Counted from the first letter of the stretch, positions 16,105-24,905 are shown. The stretch is DNA of 64,000 nt from CAZKVJ01 sp964556225 (GCA_964556225.1 CAZKVJ010000009.1:62001-126000), one strand, 5' to 3'. The notes: generated by a model from the letters alone, not told the origin. Numbers and translations are program-made.

Positions 16105-17775
16105 GTGGCCCAGCTTCTGATCACCGACCTCTACGGGGTCCTTGGCGTGACGGAGTCGGCGCCCGCCGACGAGGTCGCCGCGGCCTACCGGCGCGCTGCT
16201 CGTGATGCCCACCCGGACTCCGGGGGGTCGCACGAGAAGTTCCTGCTCGTGGATCTGGCTCGACGAGTCCTCACTGACCCATCGGAGCGTGCCTTCTACG
16301 ACCGGGTGCTCTCGGTGGCCCGCCTGCTGGCGTCCCCGAGGGTCCAGGCCGTGGCCGATGGTGCCGTCGCAGCCGAGGTGTTCGACGAGCTGGCCCGCGC
16401 GGCGAGCGAGCTCGAACCCCTTGCGGGCGTGGCCGTCACGATCGAGCTCCGCGAGATGCTCGCCGCCGTCACCAGCGGACTGGCGGAGCTCCTCGAGGCC
16501 CTGCCGCGCCGACGCGAGCAGGCGGGCGCGAGCACCGGTCGTTCGCGCTCACAACGACGGGATCCTCGCGAGGAGCCTGACGTGGACTGGCAGGCGATGG
16601 CGGACGAGATGCGGTGGCAGAGCGCCCAACAGGGCTTCGCCATGTTGCGCGACTGGGTCGCGCTTCGAGAGCAGCTGATGGATCCCCACCTCTCCGTCGC
16701 GGTCGGGCGTCGGCTGCTCCACCAGGCGTTCGTCATCTACGGCATGCTGCGCCGAGCGGAGGAGACTCTGTTCGACCGGCGCCGACGGCGTCTCGTGCGC
16801 GACGAGAAGCACGAGCTCCAGCTCGAGTACGCCGTCCTCTTTCTGGCTGTGGATTGTGCGGCGGTGATCTCCGACGTTGGCGTGCGCGTCGGCCGTCACT
16901 ACTCCACCAAGCCACCGGCGTACTTCGACCGGCGCCTCGATGAGGTTGTCGGTCTGCTGCGGGCCCGCGGCTGGGACGAGCTCCTCAACAAGGCGGGTGA
17001 CCACCGCCGGTCGCCCCGGCCACCGATCACACCGTGCCGGTGTGGCGCCGCCCCGCTGATCGGAGCACCCACCTGTTGGGAGCACAGCGACCACGCCGTT
17101 CGTCGCGCCGCCCAGGAGCAAGCGGGCGCCGGCCGGTGCGCGGCCCAGTCGCAGGCCGGACGACCGTGCCCCGGCACCACCTACCGCAGCCCGCTGTGCC
17201 CCCACCATGCCCGACGCGCCGCGAGCGCACCACGCGATGCCGAACCGCGCCGGACCGCTCCACCTCGACGCCCGGCGACGAGCACGCCGGGAGGCCCACG
17301 GCCCGAGACACCCCCACATCGAGCACGCCGGCGTCGAGCTGGACCGGTGACCGTGATGGTGGCCGTCATGGCCCTGCTCGCAACCGGATGGCCGTTGGTC
17401 CGATGGCTCGTCGACGATTCCCCGTCGGCTGCCCAGCGGGCAGCAGCAGCACGTCAGCTCGTCAGCTGCATCGCCGCGACCGAGCTCGCCCTTGCGCCTC
17501 GGCGAGCCGAACCGAACGACCCGGCCGAGGCACGCATCCACGCACTTCACGTCGTGGCGCTGGCGTGCGCCGACCTGGACCGTGAGGTGCTCGACGAGCC
17601 CCTCGCTGCCCACGCGCGCTCCACTGCCGAGTCCGCCGCTCGTGCCGCCCGCTGCATGGCGGGACGAACCTTCCCCGGGCTCGCCTGTGCTCCCCGGCTG
17701 CTCGACTACTTCGCCGACGCCATGCAGCTCCAAGGGGCTGCCGGAGGAGAGGCCTCTCAGCAGCTTGGCGGTTGA
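16105..17775 (+). CDS. Membrane-anchored J-domain protein with Cys/His knuckles
   Basis: A 556-aa protein. The N-terminal J domain (about 5-70) has DLYGVLGV, AAAYRRAARDAHPDSGG with the HPD triplet at 36-38, and a helix ending in SERAFYDRVL. J domains stimulate Hsp70 ATPase. A long helical middle follows. Residues about 310-370 hold two similar Cys/His clusters, each ending C-x-x-H (CWEH, CPHH), which may bind zinc. One membrane helix lies at about 415-436, and the rest may be outside. GTG 16105 has TACCTT seven bases upstream (leaderless pattern). I know no named protein with this exact order; the chaperone-partner role is inferred from the J domain alone. Confidence 0.78.
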   Translation: MAQLLITDLYGVLGVTESAPADEVAAAYRRAARDAHPDSGGSHEKFLLVDLARRVLTDPSERAFYDRVLSVARLLASPRVQAVADGAVAAEVFDELARAASELEPLAGVAVTIELREMLAAVTSGLAELLEALPRRREQAGASTGRSRSQRRDPREEPDVDWQAMADEMRWQSAQQGFAMLRDWVALREQLMDPHLSVAVGRRLLHQAFVIYGMLRRAEETLFDRRRRRLVRDEKHELQLEYAVLFLAVDCAAVISDVGVRVGRHYSTKPPAYFDRRLDEVVGLLRARGWDELLNKAGDHRRSPRPPITPCRCGAAPLIGAPTCWEHSDHAVRRAAQEQAGAGRCAAQSQAGRPCPGTTYRSPLCPHHARRAASAPRDAEPRRTAPPRRPATSTPGGPRPETPPHRARRRRAGPVTVMVAVMALLATGWPLVRWLVDDSPSAAQRAAAARQLVSCIAATELALAPRRAEPNDPAEARIHALHVVALACADLDREVLDEPLAAHARSTAESAARAARCMAGRTFPGLACAPRLLDYFADAMQLQGAAGGEASQQLGG

Positions 17776-17788
17776 GCGCGCCCAGGGT

Positions 17789-18496
17789 TCAGGCCGGTGT
17801 GGGCGGCACCATGTGCATCATGTCCGCGTCCAGCCCGGCGAGGACTTTCTCGATGACGCTCTGGCGCGTCTGGCGCTTGGTCGAGCGGTAGGCGTTGCTC
17901 GGCAGCTCGCCGAGCCGGCGCGCCTCGGCGACGGCCGTCTCCTCGAGCTCGGCGGCCGGGACCAAGGCGTCCAGGTAGCCGGCGTCGAGGGCACCGGCCG
18001 GGTCGTAGATGCGGGCCTGCAGCGTGGCTGCTGTCAGGTGCTGCGTCGGCAGCCGCTCCCGGGCGAGCTCGATCGCGAACACGGGAAGGCCCATGCCGAT
18101 GGCGGTCTCGTTCAGCCCGATCTTGGCCGGCACGTCGGCCGCGCCGATGCGCGTGTCGCAGGCGAGCACGAGCAGCGCACCCGCCGCCAAGGCGTGACCG
18201 GTGACGGCGACCACGGTCGGCTGCGGGTGGCCGTACAGGCGCATCAGCAGCTCGCCGCCGGCCTTCACGAGCCCCCGGGTCGCGTCGCCACCCTTGGTCA
18301 TCTCGGCCAGGTCGAACCCGGCGCACAGCTTGTCGGGCCGCCCGACGATGCACACCGAGCGCGCGTCCGCGAGTGACTGGTCGAGCGCGTCGTGCATCGC
18401 CCGGATCACCTCGTGCGACAGCGCGTTCGCCTTGCCGTCGTCGAGGCGGACCACCGCGACACCCTCGTCCACCGTCACCTGCACGCTCGCGCTCAT
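17789..18496 (-). CDS. Enoyl-CoA hydratase/isomerase family protein (short)
   Basis: A 235-aa crotonase-fold protein acting on acyl-CoA thioesters. The oxyanion-hole segments are KLCAGFDLAEM and GHALAAGALLVLACDTRIG. The second segment lacks the glutamate often used for hydration, so the reaction may be isomerase- or hydrolase-like rather than hydration. The protein is shorter than typical 255-270-aa members at the C-terminus. TACGGT lies eight bases before the ATG on the reverse strand, fitting a leaderless start. It converges with the J-domain gene. Confidence 0.88.
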   Translation of the reverse strand: MSASVQVTVDEGVAVVRLDDGKANALSHEVIRAMHDALDQSLADARSVCIVGRPDKLCAGFDLAEMTKGGDATRGLVKAGGELLMRLYGHPQPTVVAVTGHALAAGALLVLACDTRIGAADVPAKIGLNETAIGMGLPVFAIELARERLPTQHLTAATLQARIYDPAGALDAGYLDALVPAAELEETAVAEARRLGELPSNAYRSTKRQTRQSVIEKVLAGLDADMMHMVPPTPA

Positions 18497-18554
18497 GGGC
18501 AGCGACCGTATCGCTGCCGATGCTGCGCGAGCGGGCAGGCGCCGGTGAGTCCCG

Positions 18555-19166
18555 TCAGAGCAGCTGCCAGAGGTTCTGCTCGAGCGTCCCCGGCATGAAC
18601 AGGGGTTCCGACCTCGGGAAGAACGCCAGGTAGTCCGGGTCGGTCTCCAGCTTCTGGCTGTTCTCCGCGACCTCGTCGAGCGAGTCCCCGTAGCCGATCC
18701 ACATCAGGCCGGAACGGTTGCCGGTGAACGCGGTGAGGACGCCGACCGAGTTGCCGGTCTTCGACTCGACGTAGTCGGCAACCTCGAGCGCGAAGCCGAT
18801 GGTGTCGGCCACGGTCGCCATGTTCATCGCAGCGGTGTTCACCTGCGCCCACTTCTTGCGCGGGCCGGGCGCCTTGACGATCTGGGCGATCGTGTCCTGC
18901 GAACCCGTGAAGATCCCGGCCGCCATGCGGATGGCCGACTGCAGCTCGACGTCACCCATGATCCCCTCGCGTGCCTTCTCGTAGGCGCCGAGCGTCGCCC
19001 ACGGGCTCGCCAGGCTCAGGGCCGACGGATCACCACCCACGTTGACGGCGACGCCGAACGAGCCTCCGTGCTCGCTGTTGATCCGGTCCCGAACCCAGGA
19101 CAGGAAGCCGACGGCGTCCTGGACTCGGGCCCGATCGGCGGTGAGCTGACGGAACGACATGTACAT
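18555..19166 (-). CDS. Hypothetical protein (possible ferredoxin-like-fold dimer)
   Basis: A 203-aa soluble protein that I do not recognise. It has no signal peptide or membrane helix and no obvious catalytic motif; alternating strands and helices such as LMWIGYGDSLDEVAENSQKL suggest a duplicated alpha-beta barrel-like fold (inference). The ATG is preceded by GGAAGGAG. It is in line with the crotonase gene, 58 bases upstream of it. The interval 19167-19436 holds no gene; it contains a GC-rich imperfect hairpin around 19286-19320. Confidence 0.7.
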   Translation of the reverse strand: MYMSFRQLTADRARVQDAVGFLSWVRDRINSEHGGSFGVAVNVGGDPSALSLASPWATLGAYEKAREGIMGDVELQSAIRMAAGIFTGSQDTIAQIVKAPGPRKKWAQVNTAAMNMATVADTIGFALEVADYVESKTGNSVGVLTAFTGNRSGLMWIGYGDSLDEVAENSQKLETDPDYLAFFPRSEPLFMPGTLEQNLWQLL

Positions 19167-19436
19167 GGTGGGTGCTCCTTCCGAGCAGGGGCCGAACGCA
19201 CGTCAACAGCGGTGCTGATCGCGCAGCGTCCGGCGAGTGAGAGAGACCGCGTCGACCGACGATTCCCCATTCTCGATGCGTCGACTCCCGGGGCCCCCGA
19301 GGGACCATAGGCCCCCGGGACGCGTTTGAACAGGGGTGAGCGCTGCGAGCGTCTGGCGCTCGGTTGACGGAGGTTGGCCGAGCGGCGACCATGGCCCGAT
19401 GGTGCAGCCATCCCCGCACGCCGGATCGATGCCAGC

Positions 19437-20261
19437 GTGAGGTTTGGACTCGACGTCGCCCAGCAGCGCATGTCGTGGGACGAGCTGGTCTCGCGGGTGC
19501 GCCTCGCCGAGGAGCTCGGCTTCGATGGGGCGTGGGGCTTCGACCACTTCCAGCCGCTCTACGGCGAGGGGCCGGGCGAGACGTTCGACGGCGTCACCAC
19601 CCTGGCCGCGCTCAGCGGTCTGACGTCGCGCATCCGCCTCGGGCTGCTCGTCACCGGGGTCACCTACCGGCACCCGTCGGTGTTCGCCACGGAGATGGTC
19701 ACCATCGACCACGCGTCCAACGGCCGGCTGGAGATGTCGCTCGGCGCGGCGTGGTACGACAAGGAGCACACCGAGCTCGGCATCCCGTTCCCGCCCACCG
19801 GACGCCGCTTCGACCTGCTCGAGGACGCGCTCGAGATCACGACCCGGCTGATGACCGGCGAGCGGGTGTCCTACGAGGGCACGGTCGTGTCGCTGCGCGA
19901 CGCCCAGGTGCTGCCCCGCCCGGTGCAGCGCCCACACCCGCCGATCTGGATCGGTGGCGATGGACCACGCCGGACGCTGCCGCTGGTCGCCCGCTTCGCG
20001 GACGCCTGGCACACGTGGGGCACCCCGGCGAGCCTGCGGGGCAAGAACGCCCGCCTGGACGACCTCGCCGCCGAGGCCGGGCGTGATCCCGCCTCGATCC
20101 TGCGGGCCACGTCGCTGTCGCTCGACGACCTCGACGCGGCCCGCCGCCAGGCGGTCGAGTGGCGCGACGCCGGGTACGGCTACCTGGTGTGCGACTGGCC
20201 GAACGCTGGCCGGCCGCAGGTCGAGGCCTTCGCCCGGGACGTGATGCCCGAGCTCGGCTGA
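19437..20261 (+). CDS. LLM-class (luciferase-like) F420-dependent oxidoreductase
   Basis: A 274-aa single-domain TIM-barrel enzyme of the luciferase-like monooxygenase family. Diagnostic segments are VRLAEELGFDGAWGFDHF, TSRIRLGLLVTGVTYRHP, TIDHASNGRLEMSLGAAWYD and PHPPIWIGGDGPRRTL. Such enzymes use F420 or reduced flavin for hydride transfer or oxygenation. The GTG start at 19437 fits the conserved N-terminus (RFGLDVAQQ); a longer frame begins at 19374. It stands alone between the hypothetical gene and the DUF222 remnant. The substrate is unknown. Confidence 0.9.
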   Translation: MRFGLDVAQQRMSWDELVSRVRLAEELGFDGAWGFDHFQPLYGEGPGETFDGVTTLAALSGLTSRIRLGLLVTGVTYRHPSVFATEMVTIDHASNGRLEMSLGAAWYDKEHTELGIPFPPTGRRFDLLEDALEITTRLMTGERVSYEGTVVSLRDAQVLPRPVQRPHPPIWIGGDGPRRTLPLVARFADAWHTWGTPASLRGKNARLDDLAAEAGRDPASILRATSLSLDDLDAARRQAVEWRDAGYGYLVCDWPNAGRPQVEAFARDVMPELG

Positions 20262-20320
20262 CCGCCGGAAGAGCTCACCGACGCACTCCCGAGGACGAGA
20301 GGCGACACTCTCGCAGGATG

Positions 20321-20334
20321 CAAACATATGTTCG
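20321..20334. promoter_or_regulatory. LexA-like SOS box, copy 2
   Basis: CAAACATATGTTCG differs at one base from the perfect palindrome CGAACATATGTTCG, the actinobacterial SOS-box core. It is followed by GTGCACCACC (20340-20349) and a -10-like TAGGGT (20357-20362), seven bases before an ATG. The same order occurs at 15788-15837. LexA control is inferred from sequence. Confidence 0.55.
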
Positions 20335-20369
20335 TATCCGTGCACCACCCCCTCTCTAGGGTTGGGGGC

Positions 20370-20393
20370 ATGGCGGACACGGCGACGGACCTC
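20370..20393 (+). pseudogene. DUF222/13E12-type HNH gene remnant, 5' tip only
   Basis: ATGGCGGACACGGCGACGG encodes MADTATDL, matching the first codons of the remnant at 15837, together with its promoter and SOS box. After about eight codons similarity ends. The frame runs on into the tRNA-Lys gene without looking like a protein. So only the control region and the extreme 5' end survive. The rest of 20262-20557 holds nothing else that I can support, apart from a TAGGTT hexamer at 20527-20532 that may promote the tRNA. Confidence 0.5.
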
Positions 20394-20557
20394 GCGGCCC
20401 CGAGCGAACGCGGCCCCGTCGTCAAGCAGGTGACCATGCGGGCGCCGGATCTGCAGGTCACAGCCGCTCGGACGCTCGACCGGACGCCCTACCATTCGCT
20501 GGACGAACCGGCGCGGCCCTCACACCTAGGTTTTCTCCCGCGAATCGCGCCGGTCCC

Positions 20558-20630
20558 GCCCCTCTAGCTCAACTGGCAGAGCAGCGGACTTTTAATCCGT
20601 TGGTTCAGGGTTCGAGACCCTGGGGGGGCA
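20558..20630 (+). tRNA. tRNA-Lys (anticodon TTT)
   Basis: A 73-nt cloverleaf: acceptor GCCCCTC/GGGGGGC with one G-T pair, D-stem GCTC/GAGC, anticodon stem GCGGA/TCCGT with loop CTTTTAA (anticodon TTT at 34-36), T-stem CAGGG/CCCTG with TTCGAGA loop, discriminator A. CCA is not encoded. It lies downstream of the truncated DUF222 copy, and tRNA genes are common integration sites, but no att repeat was seen here. Confidence 0.96.
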
Positions 20631-20652
20631 CGAGCGATCGACCCGTCGGTGC

Positions 20653-21261
20653 CTACGGTTCACCGACGACGACGACCGTGAGGGTCGCGGTGGCGGTTCC
20701 ACCCCGACCGTCGCTCACGGTGTAGGTGACCACGTCGGTCCGAGCGAACCCACCGTTCGGCAGGTACTCGACGGTGCCATCCGACATCACGGTGACCGCT
20801 CCGCTCGTGGCGCCCGAGGCGCTGGTGATGACCAGTGCGTCGCCATCCGCGTCGGTGTCGTTGGCGAGGGGCGCGATCCTCACACTGGCGCCGACCGTCG
20901 TAGAGGCGGCATCAGGGCGGGCGACGGGCGCCCGGTTCACCGGCGTTGCCGCCGTGGTCGGCACGGTCGCCGACGTCGTGGTCGTTGACAGGGCCGGCTC
21001 GGTCGGCGCCGAGGTTTCGATGACCGGATGGGTGTCGTCACGACGGTCGAGCACCATCGCCGACACCACGATCTGGGTGGCGGCAGCGGCGCTGAGGCCG
21101 AGCCACAGGCCCCAGCGCCGACGGCCGTCCCGCTCGGACTTCAGCACCACAAGCTGCAGGACCTCGTCCTCGTCGTCATCGATGGTCGACGCGAGTGCTT
21201 CGAGGTCGTGACGGAGCAGGGGGCCCAGCTCGGCCTCCAGGAGATCGAGGTCGTCGGTCAT
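20653..21261 (-). CDS. Probable anti-sigma/membrane regulator with Ig-like domain
   Basis: A 202-aa single-span protein. A cytoplasmic acidic N-terminus (1-48) is followed by one membrane helix (about 50-71), a Thr/Ala-rich linker, and an external Ig/cadherin-like domain (about 109-202) with PLANDTDADGDALVITSASG and YTVSDGRGGTATATLTV, as in tandem Ig-like repeats. The ATG overlaps the stop of the restored sigma-factor frame in ATGA, the usual sigma/anti-sigma coupling. It is therefore a candidate anti-sigma factor sensing the outside through an Ig fold. No zinc-binding anti-sigma motif is visible, so the role rests on context. Confidence 0.72.
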   Translation of the reverse strand: MTDDLDLLEAELGPLLRHDLEALASTIDDDEDEVLQLVVLKSERDGRRRWGLWLGLSAAAATQIVVSAMVLDRRDDTHPVIETSAPTEPALSTTTTSATVPTTAATPVNRAPVARPDAASTTVGASVRIAPLANDTDADGDALVITSASGATSGAVTVMSDGTVEYLPNGGFARTDVVTYTVSDGRGGTATATLTVVVVGEP

Positions 21262-21712
21262 GTCAGCTCGCTCCGAAGTGTCGTCAGCGCTCGATGGAGA
21301 TCGGATCGAACGGTTCCGGAGGGCGGCCGAGCACCTCCGCGATCTGCTCGGTCGACAGGTCGAGGTAGAAGCGAAGGACCACGATGGTCCGCTGGCGGCT
21401 CGTGAGGCGCTGGACGGCGTGCCATGTCTCGTCGAGCTCCGGCGCCGTCACGAGTCGTTCCGGTTCTGCTGGCAGCGCTCGCGCGCGGCGCCGTTGGTGA
21501 TCGATCGCCCGGCTGACGAGCGCCCGGCGCAGGTACGGCACCGGCCGATCGATCTTGTGCCATCGATCGTGGGCCTCGGCGAAGACCGAGTGAACGAGGT
21601 CCTCAGCCGCGTCCCGCTCGCCCGTGAGCAGGAACGCCAGGCGCACGAGCCCCAGCCGCTCCGCCCGGTAGACGGCCTCCACGGTGGTCGGGCTGCCCGA
21701 CGTGTCGATCAT
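21258..21712 (-). pseudogene. ECF sigma factor (SigE-like), frameshifted in region 4
   Basis: RNA polymerase sigma factor of the short ECF type. Region 2 is LVRLAFLLTGERDAAEDLVH and region 4 begins LTSRQRTIVVLRFYLDLSTE. At about 21319-21323, inside a C-run on the coding strand, the frame is lost: the uninterrupted frame reads GRPPEPFDPISIER and stops, while the neighbouring frame reads PSGTVRSDLHRALTTLRSEL, the expected recognition helix, and ends in ATGA with the anti-sigma gene. One missing C would restore it. Either the DNA-binding helix is truly lost or this is a sequencing error. ATG 21712 was chosen; GTG 21715 is adjacent. Confidence 0.75.
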
Positions 21713-21898
21713 CACCTACTAGGCGTTCGAGCCGGCAGTTTCGCTGCAGTCCCGTGAGAGCCCTGCCCGGCGTTCGTGGCTCTTCACGTGGCAGCCACTG
21801 ACCGGGTTCGCGGCGCCGGCTCGCGACTGATGCGACACTCGCGCCTCCCTTCATCGGACGCCGAACATCGTCGCATGCCGGTCAGCCTGCGGGGTCCG

Positions 21899-22797
21899 AT
21901 GCGCGATGATGCCCGCGTGGGCTCCGGTCCGAGGTTCCTCCGATTCTTCTGGCCGATCGTGACGGCACTCCGAGAGGCCGGTGGCGCAGGGAGTCCCGCG
22001 ACATCGTTGACCGTGCCATCGAGCTGGTCGGCATCGAGGACGACGAGCGAGCGGAGCGGACGGCGAGCGGGGCGCTTCGGGTCGACAACCAGGCGCACTG
22101 GGCGCGCAACTACCTCGTGTGGGCCGGGCTACTGGACGGATCGACGCGGGGACGATGGGCGTTGACGACCGCGGGGTGGAAGCTGCCGCTCGACGAGCAG
22201 AGCACGCAGACCGCGTACGACCTGTTCAAGCGGGTGCGCCTCGAGAAGGAGGGTGAGTGGCGTGAGCAGGATTCGGTGAGCGATGAGCGTTTGATCGAGG
22301 AAGCGGCACCAATCCCACTCGACTCGTCTGACTCTGACGAGGCCACTCTCGCTGCGGGCCTCCGTCAGACGCTTCTCGGCCTCACCCCGGGTGGCTTCGA
22401 GAACCTCTGCAAGCAACTGCTCTCCCGCCTTGGGCTGGTGCAGCTTCGAGCGGTTGGACAAGCGGGCGACCGAGGGATCGACGTCGAAGGGCATTTCCGG
22501 GTGAGCTCTGTCGTGTCCTTTCGTGTCGGGGTCCAATGCAAGCTCTACGGCGACGGGAACAAGATCGTCCCGAAACAGATCCGCGAGTTTCAGGGGGCAC
22601 TCGGCCCGTTCGACCGGGGCATCTACATGACGACGAGCGTCTTCACGCAACAGGCCGAGGAGCAGGCAGCATTGCCGGGGTACAAGCCGGTCGATCTCAT
22701 CGACGGTGAGCGTCTGATCGAGTTGCTGCGCGAGCACGGGCTCGGCATCCGACAGGTCACGGTCATCGATTCGGAGTTCTTCGAGCCGTTTCGGTAG
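21899..22797 (+). pseudogene. mrr: Mrr-type (type IV) restriction endonuclease, frameshifted
   Basis: The 3' part (22117-22797) encodes a complete Mrr catalytic domain: GGFENLCKQLLSRLGL, AGDRGIDVEG and VGVQCKLYGDGNKI, a PD-(D/E)xK variant ending QxK. The N-terminal winged helix is split between two frames: GPRFLRFFWPIVTALREAGG, then, after a frame change near 21994-21997, SRDIVDRAIELVGIEDDERA through ARNYLVWAGLLDG. Adding one C in the TCCC run would join them. Mrr enzymes cut modified foreign DNA. If the frameshift is real, only the catalytic part from GTG 22117 could be made, without its DNA-reading domain. ATG 21899 is the likely original start. Confidence 0.75.
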
Positions 22798-22854
22798 CCA
22801 TCTGCGGCCCAAGCGCGACGACCCCGCCCGCCGCGGGTCGATACTCTCGCCGGG

Positions 22855-23352
22855 ATGAGCGCTCGGAGAGGCCTCGTTCGCGCGGCGACCGCGGTCGCGC
22901 TGGCGGCCGTGGCGGGGTGCGACGACGGGGTGGCCGCTCCGGACTCGACCGACCGGGATGCGGCGGTCTACGAAGCGGTGCTGCGCGAGGTCGCTTTGCC
23001 GGCGACGGGCGCGGCAGCGGACGAGGTGCCGACGATCTTCGTGGCGCCGGCCGGCCCGGACGCCATCTCCGCCCAGGTGCAGGCCGACGTGGCGAAGGCG
23101 ATGGTGGACGAGGCCGACCTGGTCTTCACCGACAACGTCGATGACGCCTTCACCGACGACGAGCCGGATCGGCCGGTGCGCGACGACGCCTTGCTGGTGA
23201 CGCTCGGTCCGGTCGAGGGCACCGGGCCCACCGTGGAGGTGCCGGCGGTGCTGTCCCGCTCGGAGCAGGACACCTCGGCGGTGACGGTGACGCTCACCGA
23301 ACAGCCCGACGGTGCGGAGTGGCGGGTGACCACGGTGACGCCGGTCAGCTGA
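22855..23352 (+). CDS. Predicted lipoprotein
   Basis: A 165-aa secreted protein with an arginine-containing n-region, hydrophobic core and lipobox VAGC (Cys22). The mature part is acidic with Ala/Val-rich strands (for example TVEVPAVLSRSEQDTSAVTV) and no cysteines. I do not recognise a family. TACTCT lies seven bases before the ATG, fitting a leaderless promoter. The 3' end overlaps the convergent MFS gene by eight bases. Confidence 0.72.
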   Translation: MSARRGLVRAATAVALAAVAGCDDGVAAPDSTDRDAAVYEAVLREVALPATGAAADEVPTIFVAPAGPDAISAQVQADVAKAMVDEADLVFTDNVDDAFTDDEPDRPVRDDALLVTLGPVEGTGPTVEVPAVLSRSEQDTSAVTVTLTEQPDGAEWRVTTVTPVS

Positions 23353-24829
23353 CGCCGAGCTGACTGCTCACCAGCGCGATCGCCTCCTCGGCGTCGTCGC
23401 GGGTGATGGGCGCGCGGGTGTCGAGCGCGGCGCGCCGCAGCTCGTCCATGCGGCGGCGGGGGATGTCGTCGAGAGGTGGGCTACCGCCGAGCACGGCGAG
23501 GTCCGATGCGGCCGCCGCGTCGATGATGGCGTGGCGCTCGGCGCTGGCCCCCAGCCATTCGATGGCCGTCGTGAGTCGCGCCTGCGCCGGTGCCAGCGGT
23601 CCCTGGCCGGCGGCGGGCTCGAAGCGCAGCGCGTCGCGGGCTCCACGGACGTAGACGACGACGACGGGCACGAAGACCGCCGCCAGCACCGCCATCGACG
23701 CCTCGGCGGGGAGGGTGATGGCCGTCGCCAGCAGCGCGCCGATCACCCATGCCAGCTGGACCCGTGTCTCGTAGCGGGTGAAGGCCCGTCCGCGCATGGC
23801 GTCCGGGGCGGTTCGCTGGAGCAGGCTGTCGAACGCCTGGCGCCCCAGCGACGCCGACAGTCCGATCACGGCGGCCACGGCAAGGACCGTCGGCCGGTTG
23901 ACGCCGAGCACCCCCACCACCGCGACGACGGCGGCCGCGGTGAGCGCCCCCGCCATCATCCGCTCCTCGTGCACCCGGCGGCGAAGGAACGCGGCCAGCG
24001 AGTGACCGAAGAAAGCGCCGGCGCCGTAGGCGAACGCCGCCAGCCCGTACACCCACGGCGGCTCGCTGGCGCGCCGCAGTGAGAACGCCAGCATGAAGAC
24101 GAAGTAGCCGACGCCGGCTCGCAGCGCCATCAGCCCGGCGGAGGCGACGATCAGCGACGGCGTGTGGAGCTCGGCGTACTCGACCGAGGCCGGTGCCACG
24201 GGCAGGTCGTCGGTGAGTCGCACCCGGGTCACGGCGAGCGCCGCCATGAGGAACACCGAGCTGGCCACGACGAGCACCACCGGCGCGCTGGCCACTGCCA
24301 GGATCGCCACCCCGACGAGCCCGCCGAGCCCACCGGCGACGGCGCCGGACTGCACCAGGCTCGAGTTGGCGGCGACGAGCTGCGACGGGTCGTCGACCAG
24401 CCGAGGGATCAGGGCGTGCTTGACCACGCCCGACGCCTTGTTGGCCGAGAGCAGGGCGAGCGCCAGCACGTAGAACGCCAGGTCGTACAGCGTGATCGCC
24501 AGGCCGAGCGCGCAGCCGGCTCGGATCACGTACAGCACGATCGCCACCGCCCGGCGGGTGCCGTGGAACCGGTCCACCAACGGCCCCACCAGGGGGGCGA
24601 GGATCGCGAACGGCGCCATCGTGATCGTCAGGTAGAGCAGCACCTGGCCGCGAGAGGCGTCGGCGCTCAGGCTGAAGAAGAGGGAGCCGGCCAGCGACAC
24701 GCCGACGAGCGCGTCGGCCGTCGCCGCCAGCGAGTGGGCGATCGCGAAGCGGCGCAGTCGAGCCGAGGTCCAGGCCAGCAAGGGCCCGGTGGCGATCCCG
24801 GTTCGCAGCCGCACGGCACCATCGTGCAC
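23345..24829 (-). CDS. MFS transporter
   Basis: A 494-aa integral membrane protein with about 10-12 hydrophobic helices, for example VLLYLTITMAPFAILAPLVG followed by the loop PLVDRFHGTRR, the shortened G-x-x-x-D-R-x-x-x-R-R pattern of major-facilitator exporters. After the last helix a cytoplasmic tail of roughly 90 residues (about 405-494) is Ala/Asp/Arg-rich and has no known motif. It probably expels a small molecule; substrate unknown. The GTG at 24829 gives an N-terminus with basic residues before helix 1. It ends against the lipoprotein gene. Confidence 0.88.
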   Translation of the reverse strand: MHDGAVRLRTGIATGPLLAWTSARLRRFAIAHSLAATADALVGVSLAGSLFFSLSADASRGQVLLYLTITMAPFAILAPLVGPLVDRFHGTRRAVAIVLYVIRAGCALGLAITLYDLAFYVLALALLSANKASGVVKHALIPRLVDDPSQLVAANSSLVQSGAVAGGLGGLVGVAILAVASAPVVLVVASSVFLMAALAVTRVRLTDDLPVAPASVEYAELHTPSLIVASAGLMALRAGVGYFVFMLAFSLRRASEPPWVYGLAAFAYGAGAFFGHSLAAFLRRRVHEERMMAGALTAAAVVAVVGVLGVNRPTVLAVAAVIGLSASLGRQAFDSLLQRTAPDAMRGRAFTRYETRVQLAWVIGALLATAITLPAEASMAVLAAVFVPVVVVYVRGARDALRFEPAAGQGPLAPAQARLTTAIEWLGASAERHAIIDAAAASDLAVLGGSPPLDDIPRRRMDELRRAALDTRAPITRDDAEEAIALVSSQLGVS

Positions 24830-24905
24830 TACGGGCGGGTCCCCACGGGTGAGGCCGTCCGGCGCGCCGCACTCGGGACGCCTGGGTCACCGGTACCGTG
24901 TCGTG

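Noticed and set aside
19286..19320. Possible CCCGGGGGCC hairpin as a regulatory element
   Set aside because: The arms pair imperfectly and such GC runs are common in this DNA.
21284..21330. Programmed frameshift in the sigma factor
   Set aside because: The site is a short C-run without a slippery heptamer or a supporting structure that I could see; deletion or sequence error is simpler.
9846..22850. Integrated prophage or integrative element bounded by tRNA-Lys
   Set aside because: No integrase, phage structural gene or repeat of the tRNA 3' end was found; the accessory genes look like separate small events.
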